This document shows, in pieces, positions 31,961-44,183 of a stretch of DNA of 64,000 nt. A program made the position numbers and the translations under genes. The stretch spans positions 31,239,970 to 31,303,969 of the forward strand of contig NC_068937.1 in the NCBI RefSeq assembly GCF_016801865.2, given 5' to 3'. Below the pieces are notes generated by a model. That model had not been told where the DNA came from. It searched no databases and saw only the letters and a list, made by a program, of their open reading frames with translations. The first letter of the stretch is position 1. Each line of letters begins with the position of its first letter. The DNA comes from Culex pipiens pallens. Taxonomy: Eukaryota; Arthropoda; Insecta; Diptera; Culicidae.

Positions 31961-32827
31961 TTTCCAGTTTGAGGTATTGTTGCTAGCAATGCAATTAGCT
32001 GATTCTACTACCACATAACCACCAGAACGACGTAAACGCCACGGGGCCTAAGATTTAATGAAGTTTTTTTTTCAAAACCTTTGTTTTCTTATAATATTTG
32101 GAAAGTACAAAAAAAGGCTTAGAGTTCGTTTTAAGGCTCATTTTATCAAAATGCTATTTTTCCTAGATCAGTAGGGTCCCTACCAATGACATGCACCTAT
32201 TACAAAGTATGATTTAACTTTTGGTTATTTTTGTTGAGAGCTTTTAAAAAATCTTGTTCAGGTGGGGCAAGTGTACCATATGGATTTTTAGTATGGAAAA
32301 AATACGAATTGCTGCAACAACATATTTTATTAGGAAATAAATACATGAAAGTACTAAAAAACTGATAAACAATTGTTAAAAAATGTGCATGCAAAATATA
32401 GTGATATTATGAAAATTTACTATTTATCATCTTAGTAATTTTTTTTTCGATAAAACGATAAATTTTTAGTAAAATATTATTATTTAATTTAAAAATGGAA
32501 GAAACCTTTCAAATACATCCTAATCTGATGTATCTAAGTGATAATAATTCAATTGTTAAAAAATTAAATGTTTTTTCATGCATTGTTCCTCTTGCCCCAA
32601 CGGGTTGTTCTTCTTGCCCAACTAGTTGAGTAGAACGTACGGAAAATCACAAATTTTAAAATCAATTTTTTACATTAAAAAAGGATTTTTTCAAAACTTG
32701 TACTAACAAAGTCTTAGTCAAGACCTAGAATAAGATGATTATAATAAAAAGCGACAGATTTTTTTAACTTTTTGATGGTTTATAACGAGCATTTCCTTAG
32801 CTTGTTACAATTGCCCCACTTTCCCCT
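31961..32827. other. AT-rich DNA with ggggcaag motifs
   Basis: ggtggggcaagtg (32262) and cctcttgccccaacggg (32588) are inverted relatives of the string at 31668, so this is probably one dispersed repeat that took up the MITE at 31719-31960. No gene. Confidence 0.4.
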
Positions 32828-33385
32828 AAACGATTCAGTAATTTGAATTTTACTGAATTCTCAGTTAACTAATATTTGTCACTTTGACAGATGATTTACT
32901 GAAATTTCAGTAAAATGGTTGTCATAACAACTGAAATTTCAGCAAAAGAAACGTCAAATTATTTTGCTGAAAATTCAGTAATTTTCTTGTGGCAGTTTGA
33001 CAGATCATTTGCTGAAGATTCAGCAATCGTTGCTGGTATTTCAGCTATCAAAATTTGATTTTGCTTGTCATTAAAAATACTGTTCATTTATTTTATCAAT
33101 CGTCCAAACCTTAAAAACAGGTGGTTAGCAACGAGGCATTTGTTGTTAACATTTTTCTTATCTTTGTTTCACAATACAAATTTAAAAAAATCATTTGAAA
33201 GAGGATTTTCACTCGGCAGAATCCAAACAATAAGTCAGAAGTGATATTTCAGTTTGACAGATATGCAGTTATTGATTTTTCAGTAATGTTTTTGTTTATT
33301 ACCGAATTTCAGCAAATGCAATGATTACTGAATCGCATTCAGTTACTTATTGTACTGAAATGGCAACTCAAAATTTGCTGTGTAT
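32828..33385. repeat. Repeat rich in actgaaatttcagt palindromes
   Basis: The margins gattcagtaatttga (left) and tgtactgaaatggcaac (right) are loosely inverted. Inside, ctgaaatttcag-type palindromes recur at least six times. Probably a MITE, but the ends are not exact. Confidence 0.5.
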
Positions 33386-34962
33386 AATTTTCAAAAGCCA
33401 TTCAAAAGCTTACATGTCAGCCAACCTATGCTAAAAATTTCATTCAATTCGGTTGAAAACCGAGCGAACGCCAGCCGTTTCAATTTTTAGTGAGGTTTGA
33501 GAACTCAACCAATATCGTATGCATTGGTACCGGTCACATGCCATCCAAATTAATTAGAAGTAATTAAGAGTTCTATCATGAAACTTTGTATCATTTTAGA
33601 AACAAAAATATTATAAAAACAACAATCAAAAAAGATATCAAAACTAGCATTAGATGAAAAGTAAATATTAGTATTTTGGAGAGGGATAAAACAAAAATTA
33701 AATAAGATTACAACTAATCAACAAATCAAGTGTTTACACGCAAGTAATTAATCAATAAACGACCCTAACCAAACCACCATCGGGCGCCCCCAAAAGTGCA
33801 CAGACAGAAAAATCAATGCGCGTGTCTTTGCAAATAACAGGAATCAATGCGAGGCGAGGAGAAGAAATATACTTCAATTTCATCGAACACAAACGTGCAC
33901 ACACACACCCAGTTCACGTGCGACTGAGTCAGTTCGGCCAGACATTGAACCGACTTCTATCTCTTTATCAGAAAACCGTACATTGAGCGTTAATTTGAGG
34001 GGGATGTTATCGATGGAAGTTCGGGGAAGGACTGCGTTTTTTCAGCTACAAAGTTCCTAAAAAGGGGAAAATGTGACGTTTACAGAAGATTCCCACCCAA
34101 CAAATTTCAATTTTCAACCCCCGTTTTTCAACCGCTAACAAGCGTGAACGATCGATAATCCAACACCCAATGACAGTTGCAACGCGACGAGGGGTCAGAC
34201 GGTGGGAAGGTACACCCTCGCCACGTGGATGGCAGCGCAATTTCGCCTGCGCGGACATATTATCGATCGCAGTAGCCGTCACGTGGAGTTTCTGCTCTGC
34301 TCTCTCACTTTTGGAAGTGCAACTGTCAAACACTCTTCTTCCCTCTCTTGAAAGGGGAAATTCTGGAGGGGAAATCGGTATTGATCTAGTGTCGAACCCC
34401 TCTCAGTTAAATTTTTTCGATGGAATGAGTTCGATTCCATATGTTTGGAAAATTTTAAATTAATTGGTTTGATTTTTTTTTCAAATATTGTTAAAACATG
34501 AGCTATTTCAAAAACCAAAATAAAATTCATAGACGACCCCTCCGCCCTCCAACTGACGGCCAGTAGATCTCCACTCCACCGAGTGTTTACAAACAATGCC
34601 GGCAAGTTGCTGCAGCAGCACCAGACAGCGCTGGGTTGGGTTATCGAGCTTCTTCGGCTTTTCGATCAATAATTTGGTCGCGCATGGCCACTGGACCCCC
34701 CGGTGCCGCCTGCCGGGGCTGGTGCCCTGTTCCGGCAAAATCAAATATTGGTTTCCCTAGCCGATTCGGTTGGGGCGCTCCCAAGTACGGTGCGAGAGGC
34801 CCCTTCCCCAATTCGATCGATGGCCACCGGTAGGGTCGTTCAAGTTTTAGAAAAAAAAATTTGACGGACATTGAGTGAGATTTTTGTTCAACAAAGGTTG
34901 CAATATGGCTTTAAAAAGGTTTCCGTACCTAATAATACCTTTATAAAACAAATAGATTTTAA
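33386..34962. other. Non-coding DNA
   Basis: 34200-34290 holds two CACGTG E-boxes and two ATCGAT sites (also at 34010), which could be regulatory. No gene, RNA or transposon end is identified. Confidence 0.35.
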
Positions 34963-35089
34963 CAGATTGACAGATTGACAGATTGACAGATTGACAGATT
35001 GACAGATTGACAGATTGACAGATTGACAGATTGACAGATTGACAGATTGACAGATTGACAGATTGACAGATTGACAGATTGACAGATTG
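34963..35089. repeat. Octamer microsatellite (cagattga)n
   Basis: About 16 near-perfect copies. Confidence 0.95.
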
Positions 35090-36050
35090 CAATTTCCTCT
35101 TGTAGTCAAGTAGGCAATTAAATTGTGAAGTCCGTAAAAGAAGTGCCAAGTAACGTTCCACAACACCCTAACGCACCGTCTCCCCCTTAAATCAAACAGA
35201 CCAGATTAAAATTTAGCTAGACGACGACAAAAGTCACACTCTGTTTGTCTGCCAAGGGGTAGGGCGCGCGTATCGAAAATTCAATACTTTTGATTCCGGC
35301 ACAGACAGGAGAGCAAACTGGTAGAGGTATGTCAGCGTCCCATGCCAGAACCATTACAAGTATTGACTTTTTCCCCTTTTTGATTGAAATTATCACCTTT
35401 CTAACCTCAAACTGATGAGTTGATCACGATCTTCATCAAACACCCCAGAAAACAAAAACAACAAGATTTGAGTGCTAAAAAAAACAAACAATCAACAGGT
35501 GGATTTTCGAAGTTCGAAAAGCAAGCCTCGGCGTTGGCTTGGCAACCCAGAAGTGGGTTTCGGGCTCCCTACGTCGATTTTTCTAATCGATTGCCGAGTT
35601 GGGGAGCACCACTGAGCTTTCCTCGAGTCGGAGGTTTTTCCTCGGTCGATTCGCTCGATAAAGCTTCTTTCCCAACTGCTGTGTGGGAAAAGTGGGAAAC
35701 TTGGAGCCAGGTGGGAAAGTTGTTCGAAAACTTTTCATCGATTGTTGGTAACGATTGCCATGGAAACTGCTCGATTTGTGGGCTGTTTTGGGGGGTATTA
35801 TTATTGTGAGTTTCGTTCATGACATATTGTTGGAATCAAATTAAATAAATTAATTTAAAAAAAATGTAAGAAATTATCATCTGGGTATTGTGATACCAAA
35901 AAAAAAGTTTTAAAGAAAAAATCGAATTTCAATCGATTTTACCAGAAAGTGTCCATGTTATCTGCGCATGCGCAAAAATGTTGTCAAGTTTTTGTTTTGT
36001 TTTAAATTGAGAGAAATAAACAAAGTTTTACCAGACACTATGTCTGTCAA
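35090..36050. other. Non-coding DNA
   Basis: No gene is supported. A 129-codon plus-strand frame (35420-35809) has no domain and no coding signal. Confidence 0.4.
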
Positions 36051-36059
36051 GAAAAAAAA

Positions 36060-37237
36060 ACAAGAAACAAAAAACAAGAAACAAGAAACAAGAAACAAGA
36101 AACAAGAAACAAGAAACAAGAAACAAGAAACAAGAAACAAGAAACAAGAAACAAGAAACAAGAAACAAGAAACAAGAAACAAGAAACAAGAAACAAGAAA
36201 CAAGAAACAAGAAACAAGAAACAAGAAACAAGAAACAAGAAACAAGAAACAAGAAACAAGAAACAAGAAACAAGAAACAAGAAACAAGAAACAAGAAACA
36301 AGAAACAAGAAACAAGAAACAAGAAACAAGAAACAAGAAACAAGAAACAAGAAACAAGAAACAAGAAACAAGAAACAAGAAACAAGAAACAAGAAACAAG
36401 AAACAAGAAACAAGAAACAAGAAACAAGAAACAAGAAACAAGAAACAAGAAACAAGAAACAAGAAACAAGAAACAAGAAACAAGAAACAAGAAACAAGAA
36501 ACAAGAAACAAGAAACAAGAAACAAGAAACAAGAAACAAGAAACAAGAAACAAGAAACAAGAAACAAGAAACAAGAAACAAGAAACAAGAAACAAGAAAC
36601 AAGAAACAAGAAACAAGAAACAAGAAACAAGAAACAAGAAACAAGAAACAAGAAACAAGAAACAAGAAACAAGAAACAAGAAACAAGAAACAAGAAACAA
36701 GAAACAAGAAACAAGAAACAAGAAACAAGAAACAAGAAACAAGAAACAAGAAACAAGAAACAAGAAACAAGAAACAAGAAACAAGAAACAAGAAACAAGA
36801 AACAAGAAACAAGAAACAAGAAACAAGAAACAAGAAACAAGAAACAAGAAACAAGAAACAAGAAACAAGAAACAAGAAACAAGAAACAAGAAACAAGAAA
36901 CAAGAAACAAGAAACAAGAAACAAGAAACAAGAAACAAGAAACAAGAAACAAGAAACAAGAAACAAGAAACAAGAAACAAGAAACAAGAAACAAGAAACA
37001 AGAAACAAGAAACAAGAAACAAGAAACAAGAAACAAGAAACAAGAAACAAGAAACAAGAAACAAGAAACAAGAAACAAGAAACAAGAAACAAGAAACAAG
37101 AAACAAGAAACAAGAAACAAGAAACAAGAAACAAGAAACAAGAAACAAGAAACAAGAAACAAGAAACAAGAAACAAGAAACAAGAAACAAGAAACAAGAA
37201 ACAAGAAACAAGAAACAAGAAACAAGAAACAAGAAAC
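36060..37237. repeat. Heptamer array (aaacaag)n, about 1.18 kb
   Basis: About 168 nearly perfect copies. The unit contains no stop codon in any frame on either strand, which creates long false open frames on both strands. Confidence 0.97.
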
Positions 37238-38869
37238 GATTGCCTCCCCACACCGAACACAACTGCAGAGACTGTTGCTTTGGCCCCGTCCGGGGGGAGC
37301 AACTAATCACGGCACTCGCGCGCGCAGCAAGTGCTCCCCACCGCGGTTGCAAGTACTAGGAGACCAAGTTATTGGAGCTCTTCTTCAAGCCGTTGGCTCC
37401 ACTTGACTCCGTGGAGGGCGGGGGCATCTCCAACAATGGCCGCACCCGTGAAATCCCGGAAAAGTGTGCGCAGAGTTGCCGAACCCATCCCAACTTTGTA
37501 CGCGGAGCGAAGGAATTCCCGCGGGAAGCGTTACGAGGGTTCTTGCCGTTTTTTTTTTGGTGTTCGGGGCCAACGCGATGGAGCAGGTCTTCGAACCCGC
37601 CGAGGAGGTCAACGCTTTCTGCCGAAACGATGAAGCGGGAAGAAGGAGCAGGGCATAGAAAATCGAAAAATCGAACCTGTTGCAGGAAGAGCCGGGCAAA
37701 ACAAGGAGAACATCAGGTGGAGGTAGAGTAGGCGTTGCGTTGCCTGGGCAGATGGGGTTTTGCCGATAACCGAACGATGATGGGGAAGCGATGCGGGCAC
37801 GTTATCGAGTATCGAAGCAAGCGTTGATGTGTCGGCTCTCCGGCGAAGAAGCACCCAACCGAAGCAGGCCTGCCACCGAATTGATCGAATCGGCGCGTTG
37901 GCTTTTCCTGGACCCCTGTTGGAAATCGAACGAGTCGATGGCTTTAAATATCTTTTCCTATCAGTTCCAATATATTGATTAAATTGGTTTTCGTCCCGCA
38001 CCCTCCCATCACCCCGTCAGACATCGCAGTAGTCCTGGAGTTTTTGACGCTATCAACCCTCCCGAAGAAAGCCAATCGAACGTGAAAGCATCGTAGCAGG
38101 CGAGATCCTGCGGGAACTCGTCGCGAGTTGCAACTATTTCGTCGCAGATGTCACCCTTTGTGCGGTGAGAAATCGCGTGACAACTCGGTCACGACACCGC
38201 GCTCAAAAAAGGTCGTCAGAGTCTACCACAACCCCGCGGCAAATCCTTTAAAAACATTAACAAGTAGTTTTCGTCACAGAACGGAACAGGACGTCAGACT
38301 GCGCCAACGGTGCAACCTGGGGCGCAACAAAAGTCGCCCTGGTTCTTTAAATCGCGCGCCCACAGCGGCGCGTCTCCCACAACGCTGCACTCCTGATCGA
38401 ATCGAGAGATATTTAATATTTCTGGTTGCAGAAACGAGCCGTCCGGAGACCGATGTTGGTTCCGTTTCGGACCCTCCGTCCGTCCGGCATGTCACGGTTA
38501 AAAGTCCGCCGTATCGGCTGACAGCTGACGCGACGTCGACACCGATGTTGGAAGCGTCGCAACGGAGAGTCGGAGCGCGGCCGTTCGGGGCCGGTCGATT
38601 TAAATTTAAAATATTTTAAATTTTCAAATAAAACTTAGCAAATTCGTTTCATTCGAGTCGGGCAGGGTCGCAGCATCGGGCAGAGGGGGATTTTAAAGTG
38701 GGCAGTTTGCTTTAAAATTACCTTTTTTTGTGGGTGCGGAAAAGTATTGTAATTTCAAATCTAAGTGTCAAATCCAAATACGATTCCAACAGGACGGGAA
38801 TTTCAAGTAACTACCATGTATCATTTTCATAATGTGGTGCCACTTTTCGTTTTTCTGGATTGACACCGT
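37238..38869. other. GC-richer non-coding stretch
   Basis: 37240-38600 is richer in GC and CpG than the average of the window. Frames of 100-163 codons occur on both strands but show no domains. It may be an unrecognised 5' exon or promoter region. Nothing firm can be said. Confidence 0.35.
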
Positions 38870-38884
38870 ATCAGGAGAGCCCTT

Positions 38885-39501
38885 TTTTTTAATTTATATT
38901 TATTCAGTTTTCTTTTCCATGTACATTCATTCAGTTAAAATATTATTGAGTGTCCAATCACAATCGATGACTTTTCACCTCAATTTTAAATACTAGCAAC
39001 TTTTATTCATGAATAATGTAGCTTTCGCTATCCAGTGATTTCAAATGTAGGAGGTCCTACATGTACAAAAGGGAAAAGGGATACCTTAAAACTAACTTAT
39101 AAACTATATAAAGAGCGGATCAATGCAGCTGAAGACTGCAATGGTTTTTGTCGAAATGCATCAATTATCTTATTGGACATAACATCCAAAGTGTCAACTT
39201 CGGCTAATTGATGAAGTTCACTGGTGCTGAACCAGGGAGGAAGTTTCAGAATCATTTTCAGAATTTTGTTCTGAATCCTCTGAAGTTTTTTCTTCCTGGT
39301 TAAGCAACAGCTTGTCCAGATCGGCACAGCATAAAGCATGGCAGGTCTGAAAATTTGTTTATAAATTAACAGTTTATTCTTAAGACAAAGTCTAGAATTT
39401 CTGTTTATAAGTGGATACAAACATTTAATATATTTGTTACATTTAACCTGGATACTTTCAATGTGATCCTTGTAAGTAAGGTTTTTGTCAAAAGCAAGTC
39501 A
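38885..39501 (-). pseudogene. 5'-truncated Jockey-clade LINE
   Basis: The minus strand from 39500 encodes the C-terminal end of a reverse transcriptase protein (FDKNLTYKDHIESIQ…, LLIYKQIFRPAMLYAVPIW…, KLQRIQNKILKM, ELHQLAEVDTLDV), stopping at 39097. A 3' UTR with AATAAA and a terminal A-run ends at 38885. A perfect 15-bp duplication, atcaggagagccctt, flanks it at 38870-38884 and 39502-39516. Both ends are thus exact, and the insert is 617 bp of a much longer element. The frame is intact over about 130 residues, so the insertion is fairly young. Confidence 0.88.
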
Positions 39502-39516
39502 ATCAGGAGAGCCCTT

Positions 39517-42440
39517 AGAACTAAGTTCTGGCGACTAAGGTGTCTCTGACCGCGTTACACTCTGATTTCAACTAACTAACTCTCCTCATATGTAGTCGTC
39601 TACCATAGTTGAAGAATTGTCCAGGGTTAGATCCCGAAAACGTCTATCTGTTTTTTATCTGTTCCTTCAACTGGACTTTAACTCAGCAATCTGGAAACTC
39701 GACACGCATCTTGCAGCCTACTCAAGTTGCACTCTTGTTCACGATGATATTTGCCGGAATCTGAAAATAAATAAAATCTATAATATCTTGCACCATAAAC
39801 ATATTCCAATACATACTTCCTAGTTCTACCTCCAAGGTAATCCTGTAAAAAATTACAGCTAACACCGCAAACGACACTTCAAAGCTTGAATGCTACGTCC
39901 GTAATCGAGAAGGAACTTTTTGCAGCACTGCCACGTGAATCACTCGTACCGGGTTCACCTCCTGCTGCGCAGTCTGCCAGGCAACACAGCTCCGTATACC
40001 ATCCCTGCGCTGCTCTCCTGGTCGCTTCGTTCGAGAATAAAGTGTTTTTTGTTTTGTTTGCTAATTTACCCGCTGTCACAACTCACCTGCTCACGCTGTG
40101 GGTGCTGCTCACCCTGCTCAGAGCGACTGCCCGAATCACGTTTGAAAAGGAACTGCGACTGAACTCGATGGTGAGTATAACGCTTGACTCAGCAAGTCTT
40201 TTCCAAAAGCTTCTCCAACCTGTCAACCACGGTGATTGGCGCCAACGCGTGCAAACGGATGCAGCCAGCATGCGGCCCTGGTACCGTTTTCGGTGTGACT
40301 GAGAATAATGGACGCAAATCGCGGCGGCGTCTCTCGAGAAGCGAGTCGAGCCGTGTTGCGTTTCAAAATGTCTGCAACCGCTGCCGCAACCGTCACCGCC
40401 ATTAGGCGACGCCATATTGCTGCTGCTGCTGCGCAGCCATGTTTGTTTCCGGCCGCTAGAAACACACGAAAAAAAAAGATGCAGCCATCGGGTTGCGGTA
40501 TCAGTGCCTGGCCGTTTGATGGCAGCAGGCTGCGCCGCATCCATTTTGGCACCCCCCGGTATCACACCACAAAATGGCAGCGTAGTAGAACAAGAACAAT
40601 TTGACGAAAATGTCACGGGAGGCCATGACGGCGAGGGTAGTACGCAGCCAGCGCGGCACAGCGAACGGTGCGCGCGCTCAACTTCTTGAAACCGGACGCA
40701 GCTCTGCAAGTGTCAGTGACTGACAGCAGCGGGGCCACGCTGACGTTGCCGTGGTTTCCATCGGTTGCTGTGATCCCGGTACAATACCTGTTAAAACCTT
40801 GGTTAAGATCTTTGCCACTTCAGGTCGTTACCACTCTGACATTCGCGGCGCGAGGGTCTCTCGGAAGTGTTTTCGTGTACAAACGCGAACTGTCACGGAC
40901 TCGGAGGAACCGGTTGCCACCGTTACGCGCGGCGCAGATTATCTGGAATCCCTCAATGAGACACTACGGAATTGCGTAATAAAACTGATAGTATTTCGGC
41001 GTAGTGCAGGTCAATTTCTCAATCTTTGAACGGGAGTTCATGATTGTGGGGCGGCGTCGATGTGCTCCCCACGGTTGGGGCCGCTTTCAGGTAAAAGAAC
41101 AGTTTTGTACCGATTTACACCAAATTTAGCAACGACACCCACCCGTACCTTCAGTTAGCATTGCGAAGACACGAACCATCAACGAACAGTCCTGTTTTGA
41201 CAAGCACTCCGGTGCCATCTCACAAACCCTTTACCCTACACAACCAAGCAGTCGCAAAGCTCGTGTCGATGCGTGACTTTGCTTTTTTGGGCTTTTGCGC
41301 GAAGCCTTCTTCGAAGCCCGTCAGAAGATTTCCTTTTATGGCACAAACAACTTTTGTGGGCAGAAAATTTCCACCAGGTTGCCAGCCCACGAAGAAGTGG
41401 GGCTGGGCTGGAGCCTTCGCGCGTGGAGCCTCCAATCGCTGGTGCTTTCCCACCGTTGATGCGGTGGGGGCTAAAGCAAAGCTACAAGTTTGTGGTTGCG
41501 TTGGGGAGGTTTGGTCGGCTGCCAGCTTTGAAAGACCAAGAGAAAAGCTTTGCAATAGGTTAATCTAGTTGGGCTTTAGCGGTGGATCACGGCAAAAGAA
41601 GTGAGCAGTTGGTTGAAACTTTGAATGCTATTTGTTTGCGTTTTTTATCTGTTGGAAATTATTTAGCAAATTTTGCCAAATCAATTGCTGTGTAAAATTA
41701 CTTTGGATAAATAATTAGCTTAATTGTGGCGACTTCTATCTCAAATACCGGTCGATACCAATGAATTATGGACTTAGGGCCATCCATAAACCTCGGCATG
41801 CGGTTATACAGTGAAACCTCTTTTACTATTTAGATGTATTCTAAACCTCCAAATAAGAAAAATAACTGTTATGGGGTTATGGTGCAAATTTTACAATCAC
41901 GTGGTAGCTGACATGTGGCGTCGCGGTGTTCATCAAGCATTCATGGCATGCTAAGGAAAATTTGATGTTTTTTTTTCTGGGGGAAACCATTTGTTCCGAA
42001 AACCCCGGATGTATTGCCCGATGAAGGTTGCACGAATCGACCTGGTCTCTTCGGAAAAGTTGTTCTCCAGACGATTCCGCTCATTTCTGGCCATCCTAGA
42101 AGTTTCTACATGTTTTTCCCATGCCTGTAGAAGCGAATGAACAAAAAATCAAAATTTCTCATAGTAAATCCCATGTGAACTTGAACTCGCTTGAAGCAAG
42201 CCAGTTTTCAACAAAATGAGCTGAAATTTAGCGTAAGAGTCTTTATGGCTATGCCCTACAAGGGGAACCACACCAGAACTTGATCTGAGAACTTTTCAAA
42301 ATACGTACCCACCCTAATATCTACAGATCGAGTGTGTATTCGTATGGGGTTGCACGTCAGTTCGTTAGTTAGTTTCCATGATTATTTTTACTGTGTATCA
42401 GAAGAGACTCTGAAAATTCCACTGAAATAGAGAAACATAC
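39517..42440. other. Non-coding DNA, partly GC-rich
   Basis: 40080-41030 is GC-rich and includes a cluster of GCCAT cores (40390-40630). Frames of 80-208 codons overlap on both strands without recognisable domains. It may contain a promoter or 5' UTR. 41580-42440 is AT-rich with nothing identified. Confidence 0.35.
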
Positions 42441-42442
42441 AC

Positions 42443-42881
42443 CCCGAACAGACGGTAATAACTTAATTCATGCCATTTCAATAACAAATACTTTAAAAAT
42501 AACAGAAAGTGTTATGGAATATTCTTACAAAATCCATTTTTGCATAAGAGTTCAATAACAGTTTATGTCATCATAACAAAATTTGTAATCGGTCTGATAT
42601 TGATTGAAAGCCAGAACAACTTGGGAATAACATTTTTTGTTATGGAAGAATACCTCAAACTGTTAATGGGATGATCGGATTAGTTGTAAAAATAACAAAA
42701 AATAATAACAAAGATTTGTTCGAAGAATACCTAAAAATGTTATCAGACTGTTATTACAATAACAAAAAATCATAACGGCGAATAACAAATCTTGTTATAA
42801 ATAACATAAAGTTTTATTGGCCTAGTATTTTCAAATATCAAAAAAAAAAATGTTATTCCCAAGTTATTTCCGTCTGCTCGG
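42443..42881. mobile_element. TA-type MITE, first copy
   Basis: The ends ccgaacagacggtaataac and gttatttccgtctgctcgg are inverted. The interior is AT-rich with many 'aataac' motifs. It is the reverse complement of the copy at 43211-44181. Confidence 0.75.
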
Positions 42882-43208
42882 AACACTAAACGAGGAGCGA
42901 GTTGCTCGGTAATTTTTTTTTACCGAAATTCCGAAATTGCACAGTAAAACAATAAACAAGCAACTGGAAAACAAAAATCATTTTACTGAAGAAATGTAGA
43001 GTATTTTACTGTTATCGGTAAAAATACCGTACCTCGATTGTGTTTATTACCGGAATTCTTCAGTAAACTGAAATTTTCGGTAATACATTCAACCTCGGTA
43101 AAAATTACCGGTGACCCGGTAAAACTTGACATGTTTACATCGCACTCGGTAAAATTAAATCGCGTAGCTCAGTGACATTTATTTTGACATTTCGTTGTGA
43201 TTAACCGC
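42882..43208. other. Spacer rich in ggtaaa/ttaccg motifs
   Basis: Repeated tcggtaa and ttaccg strings in both orientations suggest a further degenerate MITE. No gene. Confidence 0.4.
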
Positions 43209-43210
43209 TA

Positions 43211-44181
43211 CCCGAGCAGACGGAAATAACGTGGGAATAACATTTTTGTTATTTGAAAATACTAGGCCAATAACATTTCATGTTATTTATAACAATATTT
43301 TTTATTCGCCGTTATGATTTTTTTGTTATTAGATTGTTATTGTAATAACAGACCAGTGTTGCAAAAGAGTGATAGCAAAGCTATCAATAGATTATCTCTG
43401 CACCAAAAATATCCTAGAGTATAGCGGCCGTCACTATAGCTTGTGAGATCTCTTCTTGTGTCTCGTGATTCCCAGCGATGCCATTCTCTCTCTATCACTC
43501 CTTCCCTTTTCCTCGACTATGCGCTCTCACCGCTGAGTCTCTCAATCTCTCCGAAAACTGCAATGAGAGAACGCGAGATGGCGATTAGGAGCCGACCACG
43601 CATGACGCCCCTTCAAACTGCGTTTGCAAAATTGGTTTTGTGGCGGCTTTTGTGGTTAAACATTGTTGCGGTAGGATGTTCGTGGAAGCGAGAATGAGAG
43701 AGAAAAGGAAAATGTCAATCGCGAGTGGGTAAACACGAAAACGTGTTTGGCTATGTTCGGCGCTGAGAGTTTCAATGAAGAGAGAAGAGCAGTTGTATTT
43801 GAGGCATGAATATTCAGGCGAGATAATTGTAGTTGCTGAGAGCTGATATTTTGATATTTTAACAACCCTGTAACAGACTAATAACATTTTGCGTTATTCT
43901 TCGAACAAATCATTGGTATTCTTTTTTGTTATTTTAACAACTAATCCGAACATCCCAATAACAATTGCAGTTATTCTTCCATAACAAAAAATGTTATTCC
44001 AAAGTTGTTTTGACTTTCAACCAATATCAGACCAATAACAAATTTGGTTATGATAACATAAACTGTTATTAAGCTCTTATGCAAAAATGGATTTTGTAAG
44101 AATATTCCATAACATTTTTTGTTATTTTAACAGTATTTGTTATTGAAATGGCATGAATTTTGTTATTACCGTCTGACCGGG
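43211..44181. mobile_element. TA-type MITE, second copy, split by a hAT MITE
   Basis: The ends CCCGAGCAGACGG and CCGTCTGACCGGG are inverted and flanked by TA (43209-43210, 44182-44183). It is a reverse-orientation relative of 42443-42881. A 517-bp hAT element interrupts it. Confidence 0.8.
43354..43870. mobile_element. hAT MITE
   Basis: The ends CAGTGTTGCAAAA and (inverted) CAGGGTTGTTAAAA are similar, and a perfect 8-bp duplication taacagac lies at 43346-43353 and 43871-43878. The sister MITE at 42443-42881 shows the uninterrupted site. The interior is GA/CT-rich (ctctctctatcactcc) without a transposase. Confidence 0.9.
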
Positions 44182-44183
44182 TA

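Noticed and set aside
34847..35166. Frames of 92-104 codons rich in NLSICQSV
   Set aside because: They are translations of the (cagattga)n microsatellite.
34963..37237. CRISPR-like arrays
   Set aside because: The units are 7-8 bp and directly joined with no unique spacers, in a eukaryotic genome.
35958..37359. Open frames of over 390 codons on both strands
   Set aside because: They are translations of the stop-free heptamer array (aaacaag)n and occur in several frames at once.
40083..40709. 208-codon minus-strand frame as a gene
   Set aside because: GC-rich region with overlapping open frames on the opposite strand and no domain; not supported.
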